Positions 15,546-25,254 of a stretch of 64,000 nucleotides of DNA are shown piece by piece. This DNA is from Rubrivivax gelatinosus. Lineage in GTDB: Bacteria > Pseudomonadota > Gammaproteobacteria > Burkholderiales > Burkholderiaceae_C. Both the position numbers and the translations under genes were made by a program. The notes under the pieces were generated by a model. It was not told the DNA's origin, searched no databases, and was given only the letters and a program-made list of their open reading frames with translations. Each line of letters begins with the position of its first letter. Positions within the stretch are counted from its first letter, which is position 1. The DNA lies in assembly GCF_004340905.1 (NCBI RefSeq), contig NZ_SLXD01000008.1, forward strand, positions 181,288 to 245,287, given 5' to 3'.

Positions 15546-18500
15546 GCGGCGGGGGCGATTCTGCCATCGTCGGCCGCCGGGTTCAGTGCCGGGGCCGCGG
15601 GCGACGAAGCGGCCGAGGCTGCCGACGGCACCAGCCCGGTGGCCTCGCCGAGGCGGCGCGTGGCCCCGATCAGCGGCCGCGTGCCGGGCAGCTGCTCGTC
15701 GTCCAGGCGCCAGATCCAGATCAGGTCCAGCGCGTTGTCCGCGCCGCTCTGGGCGCGCAGCGTGAAGCGCTGGGCGATGCGGTAGACCAGCTGCCAGGTG
15801 CCGGTCGTCGCGTTGACGCCGCGCTCGTAGCCGACGTACCAGCGCCGCGACAGCTGCTTGCCCAGCGAGATCACGGTGTCGCGCACCTCGCCGCCGGTGG
15901 TGGCGCTGGTGGTCTCGCTCTGGTGCACGCTCAACTCGTCGATGCCGAGGTTGCGCATCAGCGCATCGGTGGGCGCCTCGCCCTCGCCGGCCATCAGCGC
16001 CACGGCGGCACGCTGCAGCAGCGCGGCGTCGGCGCGGCCCAGGCCGTCGGAAGCCCGGCCCAGCACCAGCCATGACAGCCGGTCGGTGTCGGTCATCTCG
16101 GTCTCGGAGTACAGCCGCGCGCGCGGGCTCTGCGCGCTGCCGGTGATCAGCACTCCGACCTGCACGTCGATGTTCGGCCGCAGCGCCAGGATGTCCAGCC
16201 GCGGGTTGTCCATCGCCCCGGTGAACGCGAGGATGCCGCGGTCGATGTCCAGCTTCTGGCCGTAGGCGGCGTAGGTGCCGTTCTCGGTGCTGACGTTGCC
16301 GTGCACGGCGGGCCGCCCGCCCGGCGTCGTCAGCCGCAGCTGGCCGCGCAGTTCGGTGTCCAGCCCGCGGCCGCGCACGCGCAGCTTGCGGCCCAGGTCG
16401 ACGTCCAGCGTGACCTCGACGTCGCGCCGTGCGCGCGGCAGGGCATCGTCCTCCTCGGCCGCCGCGGGCTCGCCGGGGCGGCGCACGGTGACGTCGGCGT
16501 CCAGCGACGGTGCGTCGGCGCGCGTGGCGTCGAACAGGCCTTCGTCGATCTGCAGCCGGCCGTCCAGCGCGAGCTTCTGCGCATCCAGCGCCAGCGAGGC
16601 GCTGCCGCTGGCAACGAGCTGGCGGTCGATGCGCCCGAGCACGCGGAAACGCTCGGCGCGGGCCTTCAGCAGCGCCTTCGGCGTGGCGCCGAACGCGGCG
16701 CCGCCCGTCAGCTCGAGCTGGCCGTCGCCGCCCTTGAAGCGCAAGGCCTCGATGCGCGCCTCGGTGCCTTCGAGGCGGATGTCCACCGTGCCCGGGCCGA
16801 CGTTGACGCCCTGCAGCAGGTTGCGCACGCCGAGCTCGCGGCCTTCGATGGCGCCGGTGTACTCGGGCGCGCCGAAGCGGCCGCCGATCGTGGCCTTGGT
16901 GTGCAGCTGCCCCGACAGGCGCCAACCCGGCGGCACCCAGGCGGCCCAGACGCCGAGGTTGGCGACCTCCAGTTCCAGCACGCCGTCCAGCGGCGCCTCG
17001 GGCCCGGGCCAGCGGCTGGCGGCGGTGCTGCGCACGCCCAGCGCGGCGGCCATGCGGCCGATGTTGCTGCCGGCCAGCGCCTGGGTGAAGTACCACTGGC
17101 CGTCGTGCGCCGACAGGCCCAGCCGCGCGGCGCTCAGTCCCAGCGCCTGGGTGCCGTTCTCGTCGGTGATGCTGAGGTCGCCGTCATGGCGCTCGACGAC
17201 GAGCTCGGCGTCGAAACGTTCGCCGGCGCGGAGGTCCACGTGCGCGCCGGCGCGCAGGTCGCCCCCCCAGCCCATCGTCGGCTGCACGCGTTCGAGCAGC
17301 GGCGCCACGGCCACCGGGTCGACGTCCATGCGCAGCGTGAATCGGGGTGCGGCGAGCCCGCTCCACTCGGCCTGCACGGCGTCCCAGCGCAGGTCCACGG
17401 CGCGTGCGAAGCGGATGTGCCCCGGCGCGGCCTGCAGCCGTTCGAGCGTGCCGCCGCGGCCGAACTGCAGCTCGGCGCCCAGTTCGCGTGCGTCGACCCA
17501 GTCGCTGCGCCAGTCGGTGCCCGGCGGGGCGATGCTGCCGCCATCCCAGGCCCCGATGCCCAGGCGGTCGACACGCCCGGCCCAGCGGCCGCCGCCGCCT
17601 TCTGCCGCGGTCCAGGCGCCGGTGGCCTGCAGCTGGGCACGCGTGCCCGACAGGCTTCGCAGGCCGAACCAGCGTTCCAGCACCGGCGGCGGCGCCAGCG
17701 GCAGCGCGCCGGCGACGAGCAGGTGGTGCTCCTGCCAGGTGCCGTGCAGCTCGGCACGCAGCTGGCGTGCGCTCTGGCGGCCCCAGCGCAGCCCGGAGAC
17801 GTCGGCCTGCAGCTCCAGCGGCTGCTGGGCCAGGCCGCCGGTGGCCAGGCGCCAGTCGGCGCTGGCGCTGCCGACGTCGACCTCGGGCGAGGCGAACTGG
17901 CGCAGCTCCAGATGGCCCTGGGTCTGCACGTCGGGCCAGCGGCCGGTGGCCCTGAGCTCGGCCTTGGCGCTGCCGGCCTTGGGCGCCCAGCCGTCGCCGC
18001 CGGGCAGCAGGCGCGCCAGCGGCGCCAGCGGCGCCAGCGTTGCAGCGTCGAGCTGCAGCGTCCATTGGTCGTCACTGCCCGGGCCGGCGGGGCGGCCCGC
18101 GCCGCTGGCGAGCAGGCGGTTGCCGGCGGCGCTGGCTTCGACACGCACGCGGCTGTTGCCGGCACGGCCGCCCGTCTGCTCGAGCGTGAGGTCCAGCGCC
18201 ACCGGGACCCCGGCGATCGTGGTGTCGGCGATCTTCAGCGCGCCACGGCCGGCCGTGCCCTGCAGCAGCGCCGGCAGCGCCAGCGTCTGCGGCTGCGGCG
18301 GCAGCGCCAGGTCGAGCTGCCAGCCGCCGCTGATGCGGTGCGGCCCCTGGCGCCAGGCCGAGCCGGGCTCGCCCGGCCACCAGGGCACCGGGTCGAAGCC
18401 GGCGAGCGTGCCCTGGGTGAGGACTTGCCAGCCGACCTCGGCGCGGCGTGCATCCAGCGTCATCCGGGCGACGGCGGCACCCGCGCTGGCGTCCAGTTCC

Positions 18501-19879
18501 TTCAGCTCGACACGATCGGCGTCGGCGCGTCCGTCCAGGCGCAGGCGCACCGGCTGGGCCGCGCCGTCGACGCGCCCGTCCAGCGTCGCGCGCAGCGCGG
18601 CCGACCACGGTGTGCGCGGGCCGCCCCAGGCGTCGGGGGAGGGCAGGCCGCCGAGGTCCAGCGTCAGCGGCCCCGACAGCGTCATCGCCGGGGCCCGCTG
18701 GTCCAGGCGCTGCGGCGCCAGGCCCTGCAGCGTGGTCTGCAGCGACAGCGCGGGGCCGTCCCAGCGGCCGTGGGCGCTCCAGCGCCCCGCCTCGCGGCCG
18801 TCGGCGGCGAACTGCAGCGCCAGGCGGCGGATGTCGACCTGGCGCCGGGCCTTGCTCGAGCCCTGCAGGTCGGCCTCGAAACGGGCCAGCGGCAGGCGGC
18901 CGGTGTCCCAGCGGCCGGGCAGGGCGTTGTCCAGCGCGACGTCGGCCAGCATCGGGCGCTCGCCGGCCGGCGGCGCTTCGAGCCGGGCGTGGCCGCTGAG
19001 CCGGGTCTCGGGCGCGCCGGCGACGAGCGCTCCGAGGTCCAGGGCGGTGGTCTTCGCGTCGAGCTTCGCCAGCACCCAGGGGGCGAACGGCAGCAGCGTC
19101 GTCGACACGTCGGCCGAAGGCGCCGCCCGGTCCGGCCGCGGCGTGCCGCGCAGCGTGCCGGCGAGCACGATGCGGTCCAGCGTGCCGCTGGCGCGGATCG
19201 TGGCGTCGAAGGGCGTGGCCGGGTCGATCGGCCGGGCCTCGGCCTGGCCGCCGAGCGTGAAGGGGAGGTCGAAACCGAGCTGCGCGTGGCCGGCCAGGCG
19301 CACCTTGCCCCAGTCGAGCTCGGCGTCCTCGACGCGGTACAGCAGGTTCTGTTCGCCGACCCAGGCGCGCGCGCGCAGCCGGTGCAGCTGGAAGCCGTCG
19401 ACGTTCAGGGTCTCGAGCTCGGCGCGCTCGGCGCGGATCTGCAGCGGGATGCCGATGCCCGAAGGCAGGTGCGCGCCGTGGCCGCTGGGCGGCCCGGTGT
19501 CGACGATGACCTCGCGCGCCACGGCCTTCGTCGCGTCGATGCCGAACCAGGCGCGGGCATGCGGCCGCCACGACCAGCGCAGCCCCTCGCCGCGGAAGCC
19601 GGTCACCGTGACCGACTGCCGCCCCTGGTCCCAGCGCACGACGACGCGGTCGGCCTCGAACACGTCGTCGAACAGCGCCCCGCGCGTGCCTTCCGCCGTG
19701 ACGAACGGCAGCCGTGTGCCCAGCCACCGCGTCCCCGCGTCGCTGTGCAGCAGCCCCCAGACACCGCCCAGCGACCCGGCCGCCAGCACCACCGGCGCCG
19801 CGACCAGCCAAGGCCACCAGCGGCGCCGGCGCACGGGCACCGGCGCGTCCTGCAGCGTGTCCGGACCCTGCTCAGTCAT
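15536..19879 (-). CDS. tamB: TamB, translocation and assembly module inner-membrane subunit
   Basis: A 1447-residue AsmA-like protein: a short cytoplasmic Arg-rich start, one membrane anchor ('WWPWLVAAPVVLAAGSLGG', about 20-45), a very long periplasmic part of repeated amphipathic beta strands, and the conserved C-terminal DUF490 region ending near 'LDLIWIWRLD'. TamB spans the periplasm and works with TamA in outer-membrane protein insertion and lipid transport. It is longer than E. coli TamB (1259), partly through a C-terminal Ala/Pro-rich tail of about 50 residues that runs into the tRNA-Arg gene. ATG 19879 is favoured over a GTG/TTG start six codons earlier. It follows tamA, separated by a structured repeat. 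Confidence 0.9.
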   Translation of the reverse strand: MTEQGPDTLQDAPVPVRRRRWWPWLVAAPVVLAAGSLGGVWGLLHSDAGTRWLGTRLPFVTAEGTRGALFDDVFEADRVVVRWDQGRQSVTVTGFRGEGLRWSWRPHARAWFGIDATKAVAREVIVDTGPPSGHGAHLPSGIGIPLQIRAERAELETLNVDGFQLHRLRARAWVGEQNLLYRVEDAELDWGKVRLAGHAQLGFDLPFTLGGQAEARPIDPATPFDATIRASGTLDRIVLAGTLRGTPRPDRAAPSADVSTTLLPFAPWVLAKLDAKTTALDLGALVAGAPETRLSGHARLEAPPAGERPMLADVALDNALPGRWDTGRLPLARFEADLQGSSKARRQVDIRRLALQFAADGREAGRWSAHGRWDGPALSLQTTLQGLAPQRLDQRAPAMTLSGPLTLDLGGLPSPDAWGGPRTPWSAALRATLDGRVDGAAQPVRLRLDGRADADRVELKELDASAGAAVARMTLDARRAEVGWQVLTQGTLAGFDPVPWWPGEPGSAWRQGPHRISGGWQLDLALPPQPQTLALPALLQGTAGRGALKIADTTIAGVPVALDLTLEQTGGRAGNSRVRVEASAAGNRLLASGAGRPAGPGSDDQWTLQLDAATLAPLAPLARLLPGGDGWAPKAGSAKAELRATGRWPDVQTQGHLELRQFASPEVDVGSASADWRLATGGLAQQPLELQADVSGLRWGRQSARQLRAELHGTWQEHHLLVAGALPLAPPPVLERWFGLRSLSGTRAQLQATGAWTAAEGGGGRWAGRVDRLGIGAWDGGSIAPPGTDWRSDWVDARELGAELQFGRGGTLERLQAAPGHIRFARAVDLRWDAVQAEWSGLAAPRFTLRMDVDPVAVAPLLERVQPTMGWGGDLRAGAHVDLRAGERFDAELVVERHDGDLSITDENGTQALGLSAARLGLSAHDGQWYFTQALAGSNIGRMAAALGVRSTAASRWPGPEAPLDGVLELEVANLGVWAAWVPPGWRLSGQLHTKATIGGRFGAPEYTGAIEGRELGVRNLLQGVNVGPGTVDIRLEGTEARIEALRFKGGDGQLELTGGAAFGATPKALLKARAERFRVLGRIDRQLVASGSASLALDAQKLALDGRLQIDEGLFDATRADAPSLDADVTVRRPGEPAAAEEDDALPRARRDVEVTLDVDLGRKLRVRGRGLDTELRGQLRLTTPGGRPAVHGNVSTENGTYAAYGQKLDIDRGILAFTGAMDNPRLDILALRPNIDVQVGVLITGSAQSPRARLYSETEMTDTDRLSWLVLGRASDGLGRADAALLQRAAVALMAGEGEAPTDALMRNLGIDELSVHQSETTSATTGGEVRDTVISLGKQLSRRWYVGYERGVNATTGTWQLVYRIAQRFTLRAQSGADNALDLIWIWRLDDEQLPGTRPLIGATRRLGEATGLVPSAASAASSPAAPALNPAADDGRIAPAAPP

Positions 19880-19994
19880 CCCGTGAACCCGGCGCAAAGG
19901 TGGCGGTCAGCGAGCCCATGCAAACGAACAAGCGCCGCGCGATCAAGCTTCCCGCCGCGGATCGGCTTTGCCGGTCCGCTGGCGGACGGCCTTG

Positions 19995-20110
19995 CAGGCC
20001 GCGCCGGGCCAGTGGCCCGGCCCCTCGCCAGGCATGGCCCGTCCACCGGACGGTCCATGTCCGGGCGAGGCCCCCTCGGGGGGTAGCGAGCGATAGCGAG
20101 CTTGGGGGCA
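19995..20110. repeat. three-hairpin intergenic repeat, copy A (between tamA and tamB)
   Basis: Three successive inverted repeats: GCCGGGCC/GGCCCGGC (20003-20021), a 12-bp stem with a 3-nt loop (20033-20059, one A/C mismatch at stem position 6), and CCCCC/GGGGG (20071-20082), then AGCGAGC repeats to the tamA stop. A second copy lies at 30735-30827 with the same 11-nt spacing between hairpins 1 and 2. Confidence 0.75.
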
Positions 20111-21958
20111 TCAGTAAGCTATCCCAACGCTGAAATGCAGGCGCACCGAATGCGTCTCCTCGCCCCAGGCCAGGTCCACCTTCAGCGGCCCGACCGGGCT
20201 GCGCCAGCGCACGCCGACGCCGGTGCCGATGGCCGGGGTCAGGTTCGTGAAGCCGTTGGCGGCGCGCCCGGCGTCGACGAAGACGGCGCCCCAGACCGAG
20301 GGCATGGCCGCCGAGATCGGCCGCGCGAGTTCCAGGCTGGCCGTCATCAGCGAGGTGCCGCCCGACTCGGCACCGTCGACGGTCGGCGTCAGACTGCGGT
20401 AGGCGTAGCCGCGCACGGAGTCGTCGCCGCCGGCACGGAACAGCTGCGAGTCGGGCACCGCGACGGCGTCGCGTTTGACGACCTGGCCCAGTTCGACACG
20501 TGCACTGCCGTACCAGGCCTGGCCGATCGGCAGGTAGCCGGTGAAGCGCCCATACAGGCGCGAGAACGGCCCGGTCTCGCCGGCGCTGCCGTGGGCGTGG
20601 CCCACGCCGGTCTGCAGCGACACCGAGAAGCCCTCGGTCGGCAGCACGACGCTGTCGAGCTCGCGCCAGACGCCGTGGTGGTTGATCGAGTAGGCGATGG
20701 TGTTGGTGTGCAGGCGCTCGCCGGTGGTCGTGGTGCGCGCCGAGCGTTCGGCCTCGACGAAGACCAGCCGCTCCAGGCGCTGCGTGTCCTTGGTGCGGCC
20801 CAGGCGCACGCGCTGCGCGAGCACGATGTCCTCGTCGCCTTCCTCGCGGTCGACGGCGCCGCCGATCAGTTCGCGATACAGGTTCTCGCCCGGGTGGGTG
20901 CTGATCTCGCCGGTCCAGGTCTGTTTCTTCTGCGCCAGCGAGAAGGTGTTGCTGGCCGACAGCGCGTAGCCGAAGACACGCCGGTAGGCGTGTTCCAGCG
21001 ACGCGCGCGGCCCGGTGTTGGCGCTGACGCCGATGCCGAAGGTGTAGACCTGCAGCGGCGCCTCCTTCAGGTGCACCAGCACGCGGGCATGGTCGGCGCG
21101 CGAGACGTCCGGGTCCAGCGTGACGGCGGCGCTGTCGAACAGGCCCGCCTTCTGCAGCCGCTCCTGGTAGTCCAGCAGCACCGCTTCGGTCAGTGGCGCG
21201 CCGGGCGCCAGCGCCGCCAGGTGTTCGACGGTCTCGCGCTCGTGCACGACCAGGCCGTCGACGACCAGCTCGCCGAAGCGGAACAGCGGCCCGCTGTCGG
21301 CCACGAGGAACAGGCTGACGCTGTGTTCGGCGGTCTCGACCTCGGCGGCGGTGGCCTTCCAGCTCGCGCCGGCATAACCCGCGGCGCGCAGCCGCGCCAG
21401 CGCCGCGGCCTTGGCCGCCGTCCAGTCGGGGTTGCGGAAGGCCTGGCCGGCGGGCAGCGCCCAGGCCTGGCGCAGGTCGGCGAGCGCTTCGAGCGCATGT
21501 TCGTCGCCGGCCTCTGCGGCGGCGGCCAGCGGCCCTTCGACTTCGATCGAGACGCGATCGACGCGGGTTCTCGGGCCGGGCTGCAGCTCCAGCCGCACGT
21601 GGCGTTCGCCGACGTTGCCGACCGAGCGTGCCACGATCACCGTCGGGTCGAAGTAGCCCTCGGTCTCCAGCAGCTCGCGCACCTGGGCCGGCGCGCCGTC
21701 GATCAGCCGCGCCCACTCGCTGTCGTCCAGCGTGCTGCCCGGCGCCAGCGTGGCGACACGCGCGATGTCCAGGTGCTGATCGAGCAGCGCCTTCAGCGCC
21801 GGTGGTGCATCGACCTCGACGCTGGCCTGCGGCACCGCGGCGGCGGCCGAAGCCGCGACCTCGGGCACCGGGGCCGCGTCGGGCGTGCCGGGCGTGCCGT
21901 TGGCCAGCGCGGCCCCCGCGGCCAGCGCCGCGGCGAGGCCCGTCAACCAGCGCCTCAT
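20111..21958 (-). CDS. tamA: TamA, outer-membrane Omp85-family assembly protein
   Basis: A 615-residue protein with a Sec signal peptide ('MRRWLTGLAAALAAGAALANG'), about three POTRA domains in residues 60-300, and a C-terminal 16-strand Omp85 beta barrel with the 'VRGYAYRSL' lid-loop motif near residue 520 and a terminal aromatic residue (ends 'VGIAY'). TamA pairs with TamB to insert autotransporters and other barrels. ATG 21958 overlaps the stop of the VWA gene (ATGA), so it is translationally coupled to it. tamB follows after 231 bases that hold the repeat copy A. Length matches betaproteobacterial TamA (about 600). Confidence 0.9.
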   Translation of the reverse strand: MRRWLTGLAAALAAGAALANGTPGTPDAAPVPEVAASAAAAVPQASVEVDAPPALKALLDQHLDIARVATLAPGSTLDDSEWARLIDGAPAQVRELLETEGYFDPTVIVARSVGNVGERHVRLELQPGPRTRVDRVSIEVEGPLAAAAEAGDEHALEALADLRQAWALPAGQAFRNPDWTAAKAAALARLRAAGYAGASWKATAAEVETAEHSVSLFLVADSGPLFRFGELVVDGLVVHERETVEHLAALAPGAPLTEAVLLDYQERLQKAGLFDSAAVTLDPDVSRADHARVLVHLKEAPLQVYTFGIGVSANTGPRASLEHAYRRVFGYALSASNTFSLAQKKQTWTGEISTHPGENLYRELIGGAVDREEGDEDIVLAQRVRLGRTKDTQRLERLVFVEAERSARTTTTGERLHTNTIAYSINHHGVWRELDSVVLPTEGFSVSLQTGVGHAHGSAGETGPFSRLYGRFTGYLPIGQAWYGSARVELGQVVKRDAVAVPDSQLFRAGGDDSVRGYAYRSLTPTVDGAESGGTSLMTASLELARPISAAMPSVWGAVFVDAGRAANGFTNLTPAIGTGVGVRWRSPVGPLKVDLAWGEETHSVRLHFSVGIAY

Positions 21959-23127
21959 TTGCTCAGCAGCCGCATCGCGCCTTCGAGTCCGGAGAGAGTC
22001 AGCGGGAACATGCGCTGGTTCATCAGCTGCTGCACGATCGAGATGCTCTGGCGGTAGGCCCAGACGCCCTGCGGCTCCGGGTTGATCCACGCGAAGCGCG
22101 GGAAGGCCTCGGTCAGCCGGCGCAGCCATTCGGCGCCGGGCTCCTCGTTGTTGTATTCGACGCTGCCGCCGGGCTGCAGGATCTCGTACGGGCTCATCGT
22201 CGCGTCGCCGACGAAGACGAGCTTCCAGTCCTTGTTGTAGGTGCGGATCAGGTCCCACGTGGGCGTCTTCTCGGAGTAGCGGCGCCGGTTGTTCTTCCAG
22301 ACGAAGTCGTAGACGCAGTTGTGGAAGTAATAGAACTCGAGGTGCTTGAACTCGCTGTTGGCGGCGCTGAAGAGTTCCTCCACACGATGAACGTGTTCGT
22401 CCATCGTTCCGCCGACATCCATCAGCAGCAGCACCTTCACGCGGTTGTGGCGCTCCGGGACCATGCGGATGTCCAGCAGCCCGGCGTTGGCGGCGGTGCC
22501 GTGGATCGTCGCGTCCAGGTCCAGCTCCTCGGCCGCGCCTTCGCGCGCGAAGCGCCGCAGCCGGCGAAGCGCGACCTTGATCGTGCGCGTGCCGAGCTCG
22601 CGGCTGTCGTCGTAGTCCTGGAAGGCGCGCTGGTCCCAGACCTTCACCGCGCTGCGGTTTCGCCCCTTGTCCTGGCCGATGCGCACGCCCTGCGGGTTGT
22701 GCCCCCAGGCGCCGAACGGGCTGGTGCCGCCGGTGCCGATCCACTGGCTGCCACCTTCGTGGCGCTCCTTCTGCTCCTCCAGACGCTTCTTCAGCGTCTG
22801 CATCAGCTCGTCCCAGCCCATCGTCTCGATGGCCGCCTTCTGCTCGGGCGTCAGCTCCAGCTCCAGCGTCTTGCGCAGCCAGTCCAGCGGCACTTCGCGC
22901 GTGAAGTCGGTCAGCAGCTCGACGCCCTTGAAGTAGGCGCCGAAGGCACGGTCGAACTTGTCGTAGTGCGTCTCGTCCTTCACCAGCGTGGCGCGGGCGA
23001 GGAAGTAGAAGTCGTCGACCGAGGCGTCGACGACGCCGGCCTCGAGCGCTTCCAGCAGGGTGAGGAACTCCTTCACCGAGACCGGCAGCTTGGCGGCGCG
23101 CAGCGTGTAGAAGAAGTCGATCAGCAT
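21955..23127 (-). CDS. VWA (CoxE-like) domain protein, partner of a MoxR ATPase
   Basis: A 390-residue cytoplasmic protein. The N-terminal half is helical ('FFYTLRAAKLPVSVKEFLTLLEAL'), the middle has a charged helix, and the C-terminal half (about 220-390) is a von Willebrand A domain whose metal site reads 'DVGGTM' rather than the usual DxSxS. CoxE-like VWA proteins act with MoxR-type AAA ATPases as chaperone-like assembly or activation machines; such an ATPase is the first gene of this run (25855-26709). Its start is 87 bases after the S9 peptidase stop and its stop overlaps tamA. The client protein is unknown. Confidence 0.85.
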   Translation of the reverse strand: MLIDFFYTLRAAKLPVSVKEFLTLLEALEAGVVDASVDDFYFLARATLVKDETHYDKFDRAFGAYFKGVELLTDFTREVPLDWLRKTLELELTPEQKAAIETMGWDELMQTLKKRLEEQKERHEGGSQWIGTGGTSPFGAWGHNPQGVRIGQDKGRNRSAVKVWDQRAFQDYDDSRELGTRTIKVALRRLRRFAREGAAEELDLDATIHGTAANAGLLDIRMVPERHNRVKVLLLMDVGGTMDEHVHRVEELFSAANSEFKHLEFYYFHNCVYDFVWKNNRRRYSEKTPTWDLIRTYNKDWKLVFVGDATMSPYEILQPGGSVEYNNEEPGAEWLRRLTEAFPRFAWINPEPQGVWAYRQSISIVQQLMNQRMFPLTLSGLEGAMRLLSK

Positions 23128-23214
23128 CGGCTGGAGGCGGCGCCTGGGCGGCGACGGATGCCTGGATTGTCGCGCCGGCGCGCGCCGCCGGCGTGACGAA
23201 ACACCGGGCGCCTT

Positions 23215-25254
23215 TCAGCGCTTGCGGGTCTTGGCCGGGCCCGGGTCGTGGCGTTCGAGCCAGCCGAAGAACTCGCCGTACCACTGCTTCGAGTTGCGCG
23301 GCTTGAGCACCCAGTGGTTCTCGTCGGGGTACCAGAGCAGCCGGGCGTCGACGCCGCGCGCCTTGAGCGTGTTGTAGTAGGCCAGGCCCTGGGCGTCGGG
23401 CACGCGGTAGTCGAGCGCGCCATGCACCACCAGCGTCGGCGTGGCCATCGCGCCGGCGGCGGCGTGCGGGCTCTGCGCGTGCACGCGCGCCATGTCGTCC
23501 CAGTACCAGGCGCCCAGTTCCTTGGCGTGCCAGGTGTAGGCGTCGTCGGCGAACATGCCGGTCCAGTCGAAGCAGCCGGCGTGGCAGACGTAGGCGGCAT
23601 AGCGCCCGGCCGGCACGTGGCCGTTCATCCAGGCGACCATGAAGCCGCCGTAGCTGCCGCCGGAGGCGAAGACGCGGCGCTTGTCGGCCCAGGGCTTCTT
23701 CAGCAGCCAGTCGGTGGCGGCCTCGACGTCGATGGTCTCCAGCTGGCCCCAGCGGTGGGTGATGCTGTCGAGGAAGGCGGTGCCGAAACTCGACGAGCCG
23801 TGGTAGTTGACGCAGGCGACGACATAGCCCTGGGCGGCGAAGACCTGGGTGTTCCAGCGGTAGTGCCAGGCGTCGCCGAAGGCGGTGTGCGGGCCGCCGT
23901 GGATCAGGTGCAGGATCGGGTACTTCTTCTTCGCGTCGAAGCCCGGCGGGTAGACCAGCCACATCTGCACGTCGTCGGGCTCGCCGCCTTCGACGCTGGC
24001 CGCGCCCTTGATCCAGACCTCCTCGACACGCCCGGACTGCAGGCGTTCCAGCAGCGCGTCGTTGATCGTCTCGATGCGCCGCGGCGCCTCGCCCGGCAGG
24101 CAGGCCTGCAGCCGCGCCGGATGGGTGGCGCCGTCGGCCAGCGTCAGCAGCGTGCCGGCGGCCTTGTCGAAGGCCTGCACGGTGCCGCCTTCGACGACGA
24201 TCTCGGCGCGGCGGTCGGGCAGGTCGAAACGCCACAGATGCTGGCGGCCACGCTGCTCGGCGCGCAGCAGCAGCGCCTGGCCGTCGTCCTCCCAGGCCAG
24301 CGGCGCCTGCACGTCGTGGTCCCAGGCCTCGGACAGCAGCTCCCAGCGCGCCTCGTCGCGGTACCAGACGGCGACCTGGCCGGGCATCGTGTGCTTGCGG
24401 CCCTGGTGGCTGGCGATGAAGGCGATGCGCTCGCCCTCGGGGCTGTAGCGCGGGGCCGAGAGGTCCCAGTCGGCGTCCTGCACGAGCACGCTGAAGCGGC
24501 CGGTCTTCAGTTCGAGCTCGGCCAGCGCGAGGCGGTTGTCGATGCGTTTCTCGGGCGCCGGGTCGAAGGTGAAGACGACGCGTTTGCCGTCCGGCGAGAC
24601 GTCGAAGCAGTCGGCGTCGGGGTCGTGGCGGCGCAGCGCGTAGGGCGAGCCCTCGAACAGGTCGCGAACCTTGGCGGCAGCGCCGTCCCGGCCCAGCTCC
24701 AGCAGGTGCAGGTGCGGCTCGCGGTCCTGCGGCAGCTGGTGGTCCCAGTAGCGGTACTGGGCCTCGCGGGTGGCGTAGCCGGTCTCCTTGCGTTCCTTGA
24801 AGGCCTTGGCGCGTTTGGCCTGCTCCTTCGTGCCCTTGGCGTCGGGCCAGACCCAGGAGACGAAGAGCAGCCGGCGGCCGTCGGGGCACCAGCGGAAGGC
24901 CTCGACGCCGGTGGCCACCGTCGCCGCGCGGCGCGCCTCGCCGCCGTCGGGCGCGATGACGTAGAGCTGCGCCGTCTCGTCCTTCTCGCCCTGCTGCTCG
25001 CGCTTGGCGACGAAGGCGACGAGCTCGCCCTTGGGGCTCCATTGCGGCTGGCCGTCCTTGTCGCCGCAGGCGGTCAGCGCCCGCGCGGCGCCGCCCAGCG
25101 TCGAGAACAGCCACAGCGAGCTGGCGGACTTGTTGTCCTCCATCGAGTAGCGCGTGACCGCGGCGACGGCCTGCGCGCCGTCGGGCGAGAGGCTGGGCGC
25201 GCCGATGCGCTCGAGCTTCCAGAGATCGTCGACAGTGATCGGCTTGGTCTTCAT
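23215..25254 (-). CDS. S9-family serine peptidase (acylaminoacyl-peptidase/dipeptidyl type)
   Basis: A 679-residue cytoplasmic prolyl-oligopeptidase-family enzyme: an N-terminal beta-propeller (about 1-420, with 'SPDGAQ', 'SPKGE', 'SPEGERIAF' blade repeats) and a C-terminal alpha/beta hydrolase with 'HGGPHTAFGD', nucleophile 'GGSYGGF', Asp in 'GALDYRVPD' and His in 'DENHWV'. These enzymes cleave short peptides. No signal peptide is seen. ATG 25254 overlaps the stop of the GNAT gene upstream (ATGA), a sign of coupling inside the moxR-to-tamB run. The exact specificity cannot be read from sequence. Confidence 0.88.
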   Translation of the reverse strand: MKTKPITVDDLWKLERIGAPSLSPDGAQAVAAVTRYSMEDNKSASSLWLFSTLGGAARALTACGDKDGQPQWSPKGELVAFVAKREQQGEKDETAQLYVIAPDGGEARRAATVATGVEAFRWCPDGRRLLFVSWVWPDAKGTKEQAKRAKAFKERKETGYATREAQYRYWDHQLPQDREPHLHLLELGRDGAAAKVRDLFEGSPYALRRHDPDADCFDVSPDGKRVVFTFDPAPEKRIDNRLALAELELKTGRFSVLVQDADWDLSAPRYSPEGERIAFIASHQGRKHTMPGQVAVWYRDEARWELLSEAWDHDVQAPLAWEDDGQALLLRAEQRGRQHLWRFDLPDRRAEIVVEGGTVQAFDKAAGTLLTLADGATHPARLQACLPGEAPRRIETINDALLERLQSGRVEEVWIKGAASVEGGEPDDVQMWLVYPPGFDAKKKYPILHLIHGGPHTAFGDAWHYRWNTQVFAAQGYVVACVNYHGSSSFGTAFLDSITHRWGQLETIDVEAATDWLLKKPWADKRRVFASGGSYGGFMVAWMNGHVPAGRYAAYVCHAGCFDWTGMFADDAYTWHAKELGAWYWDDMARVHAQSPHAAAGAMATPTLVVHGALDYRVPDAQGLAYYNTLKARGVDARLLWYPDENHWVLKPRNSKQWYGEFFGWLERHDPGPAKTRKR

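Noticed and set aside
16275-20086. Two 1200-codon open frames antisense to tamB
   Set aside because: Ser/Arg-rich and Gln/Gly-rich composition with no domain; tamB has a signal anchor and DUF490.
22000-25114. Apparent fusion of tamA with a long upstream reading frame
   Set aside because: The extra part is the wrong frame of the S9 peptidase and VWA genes. The tamA signal peptide gives a clear start at 21958.
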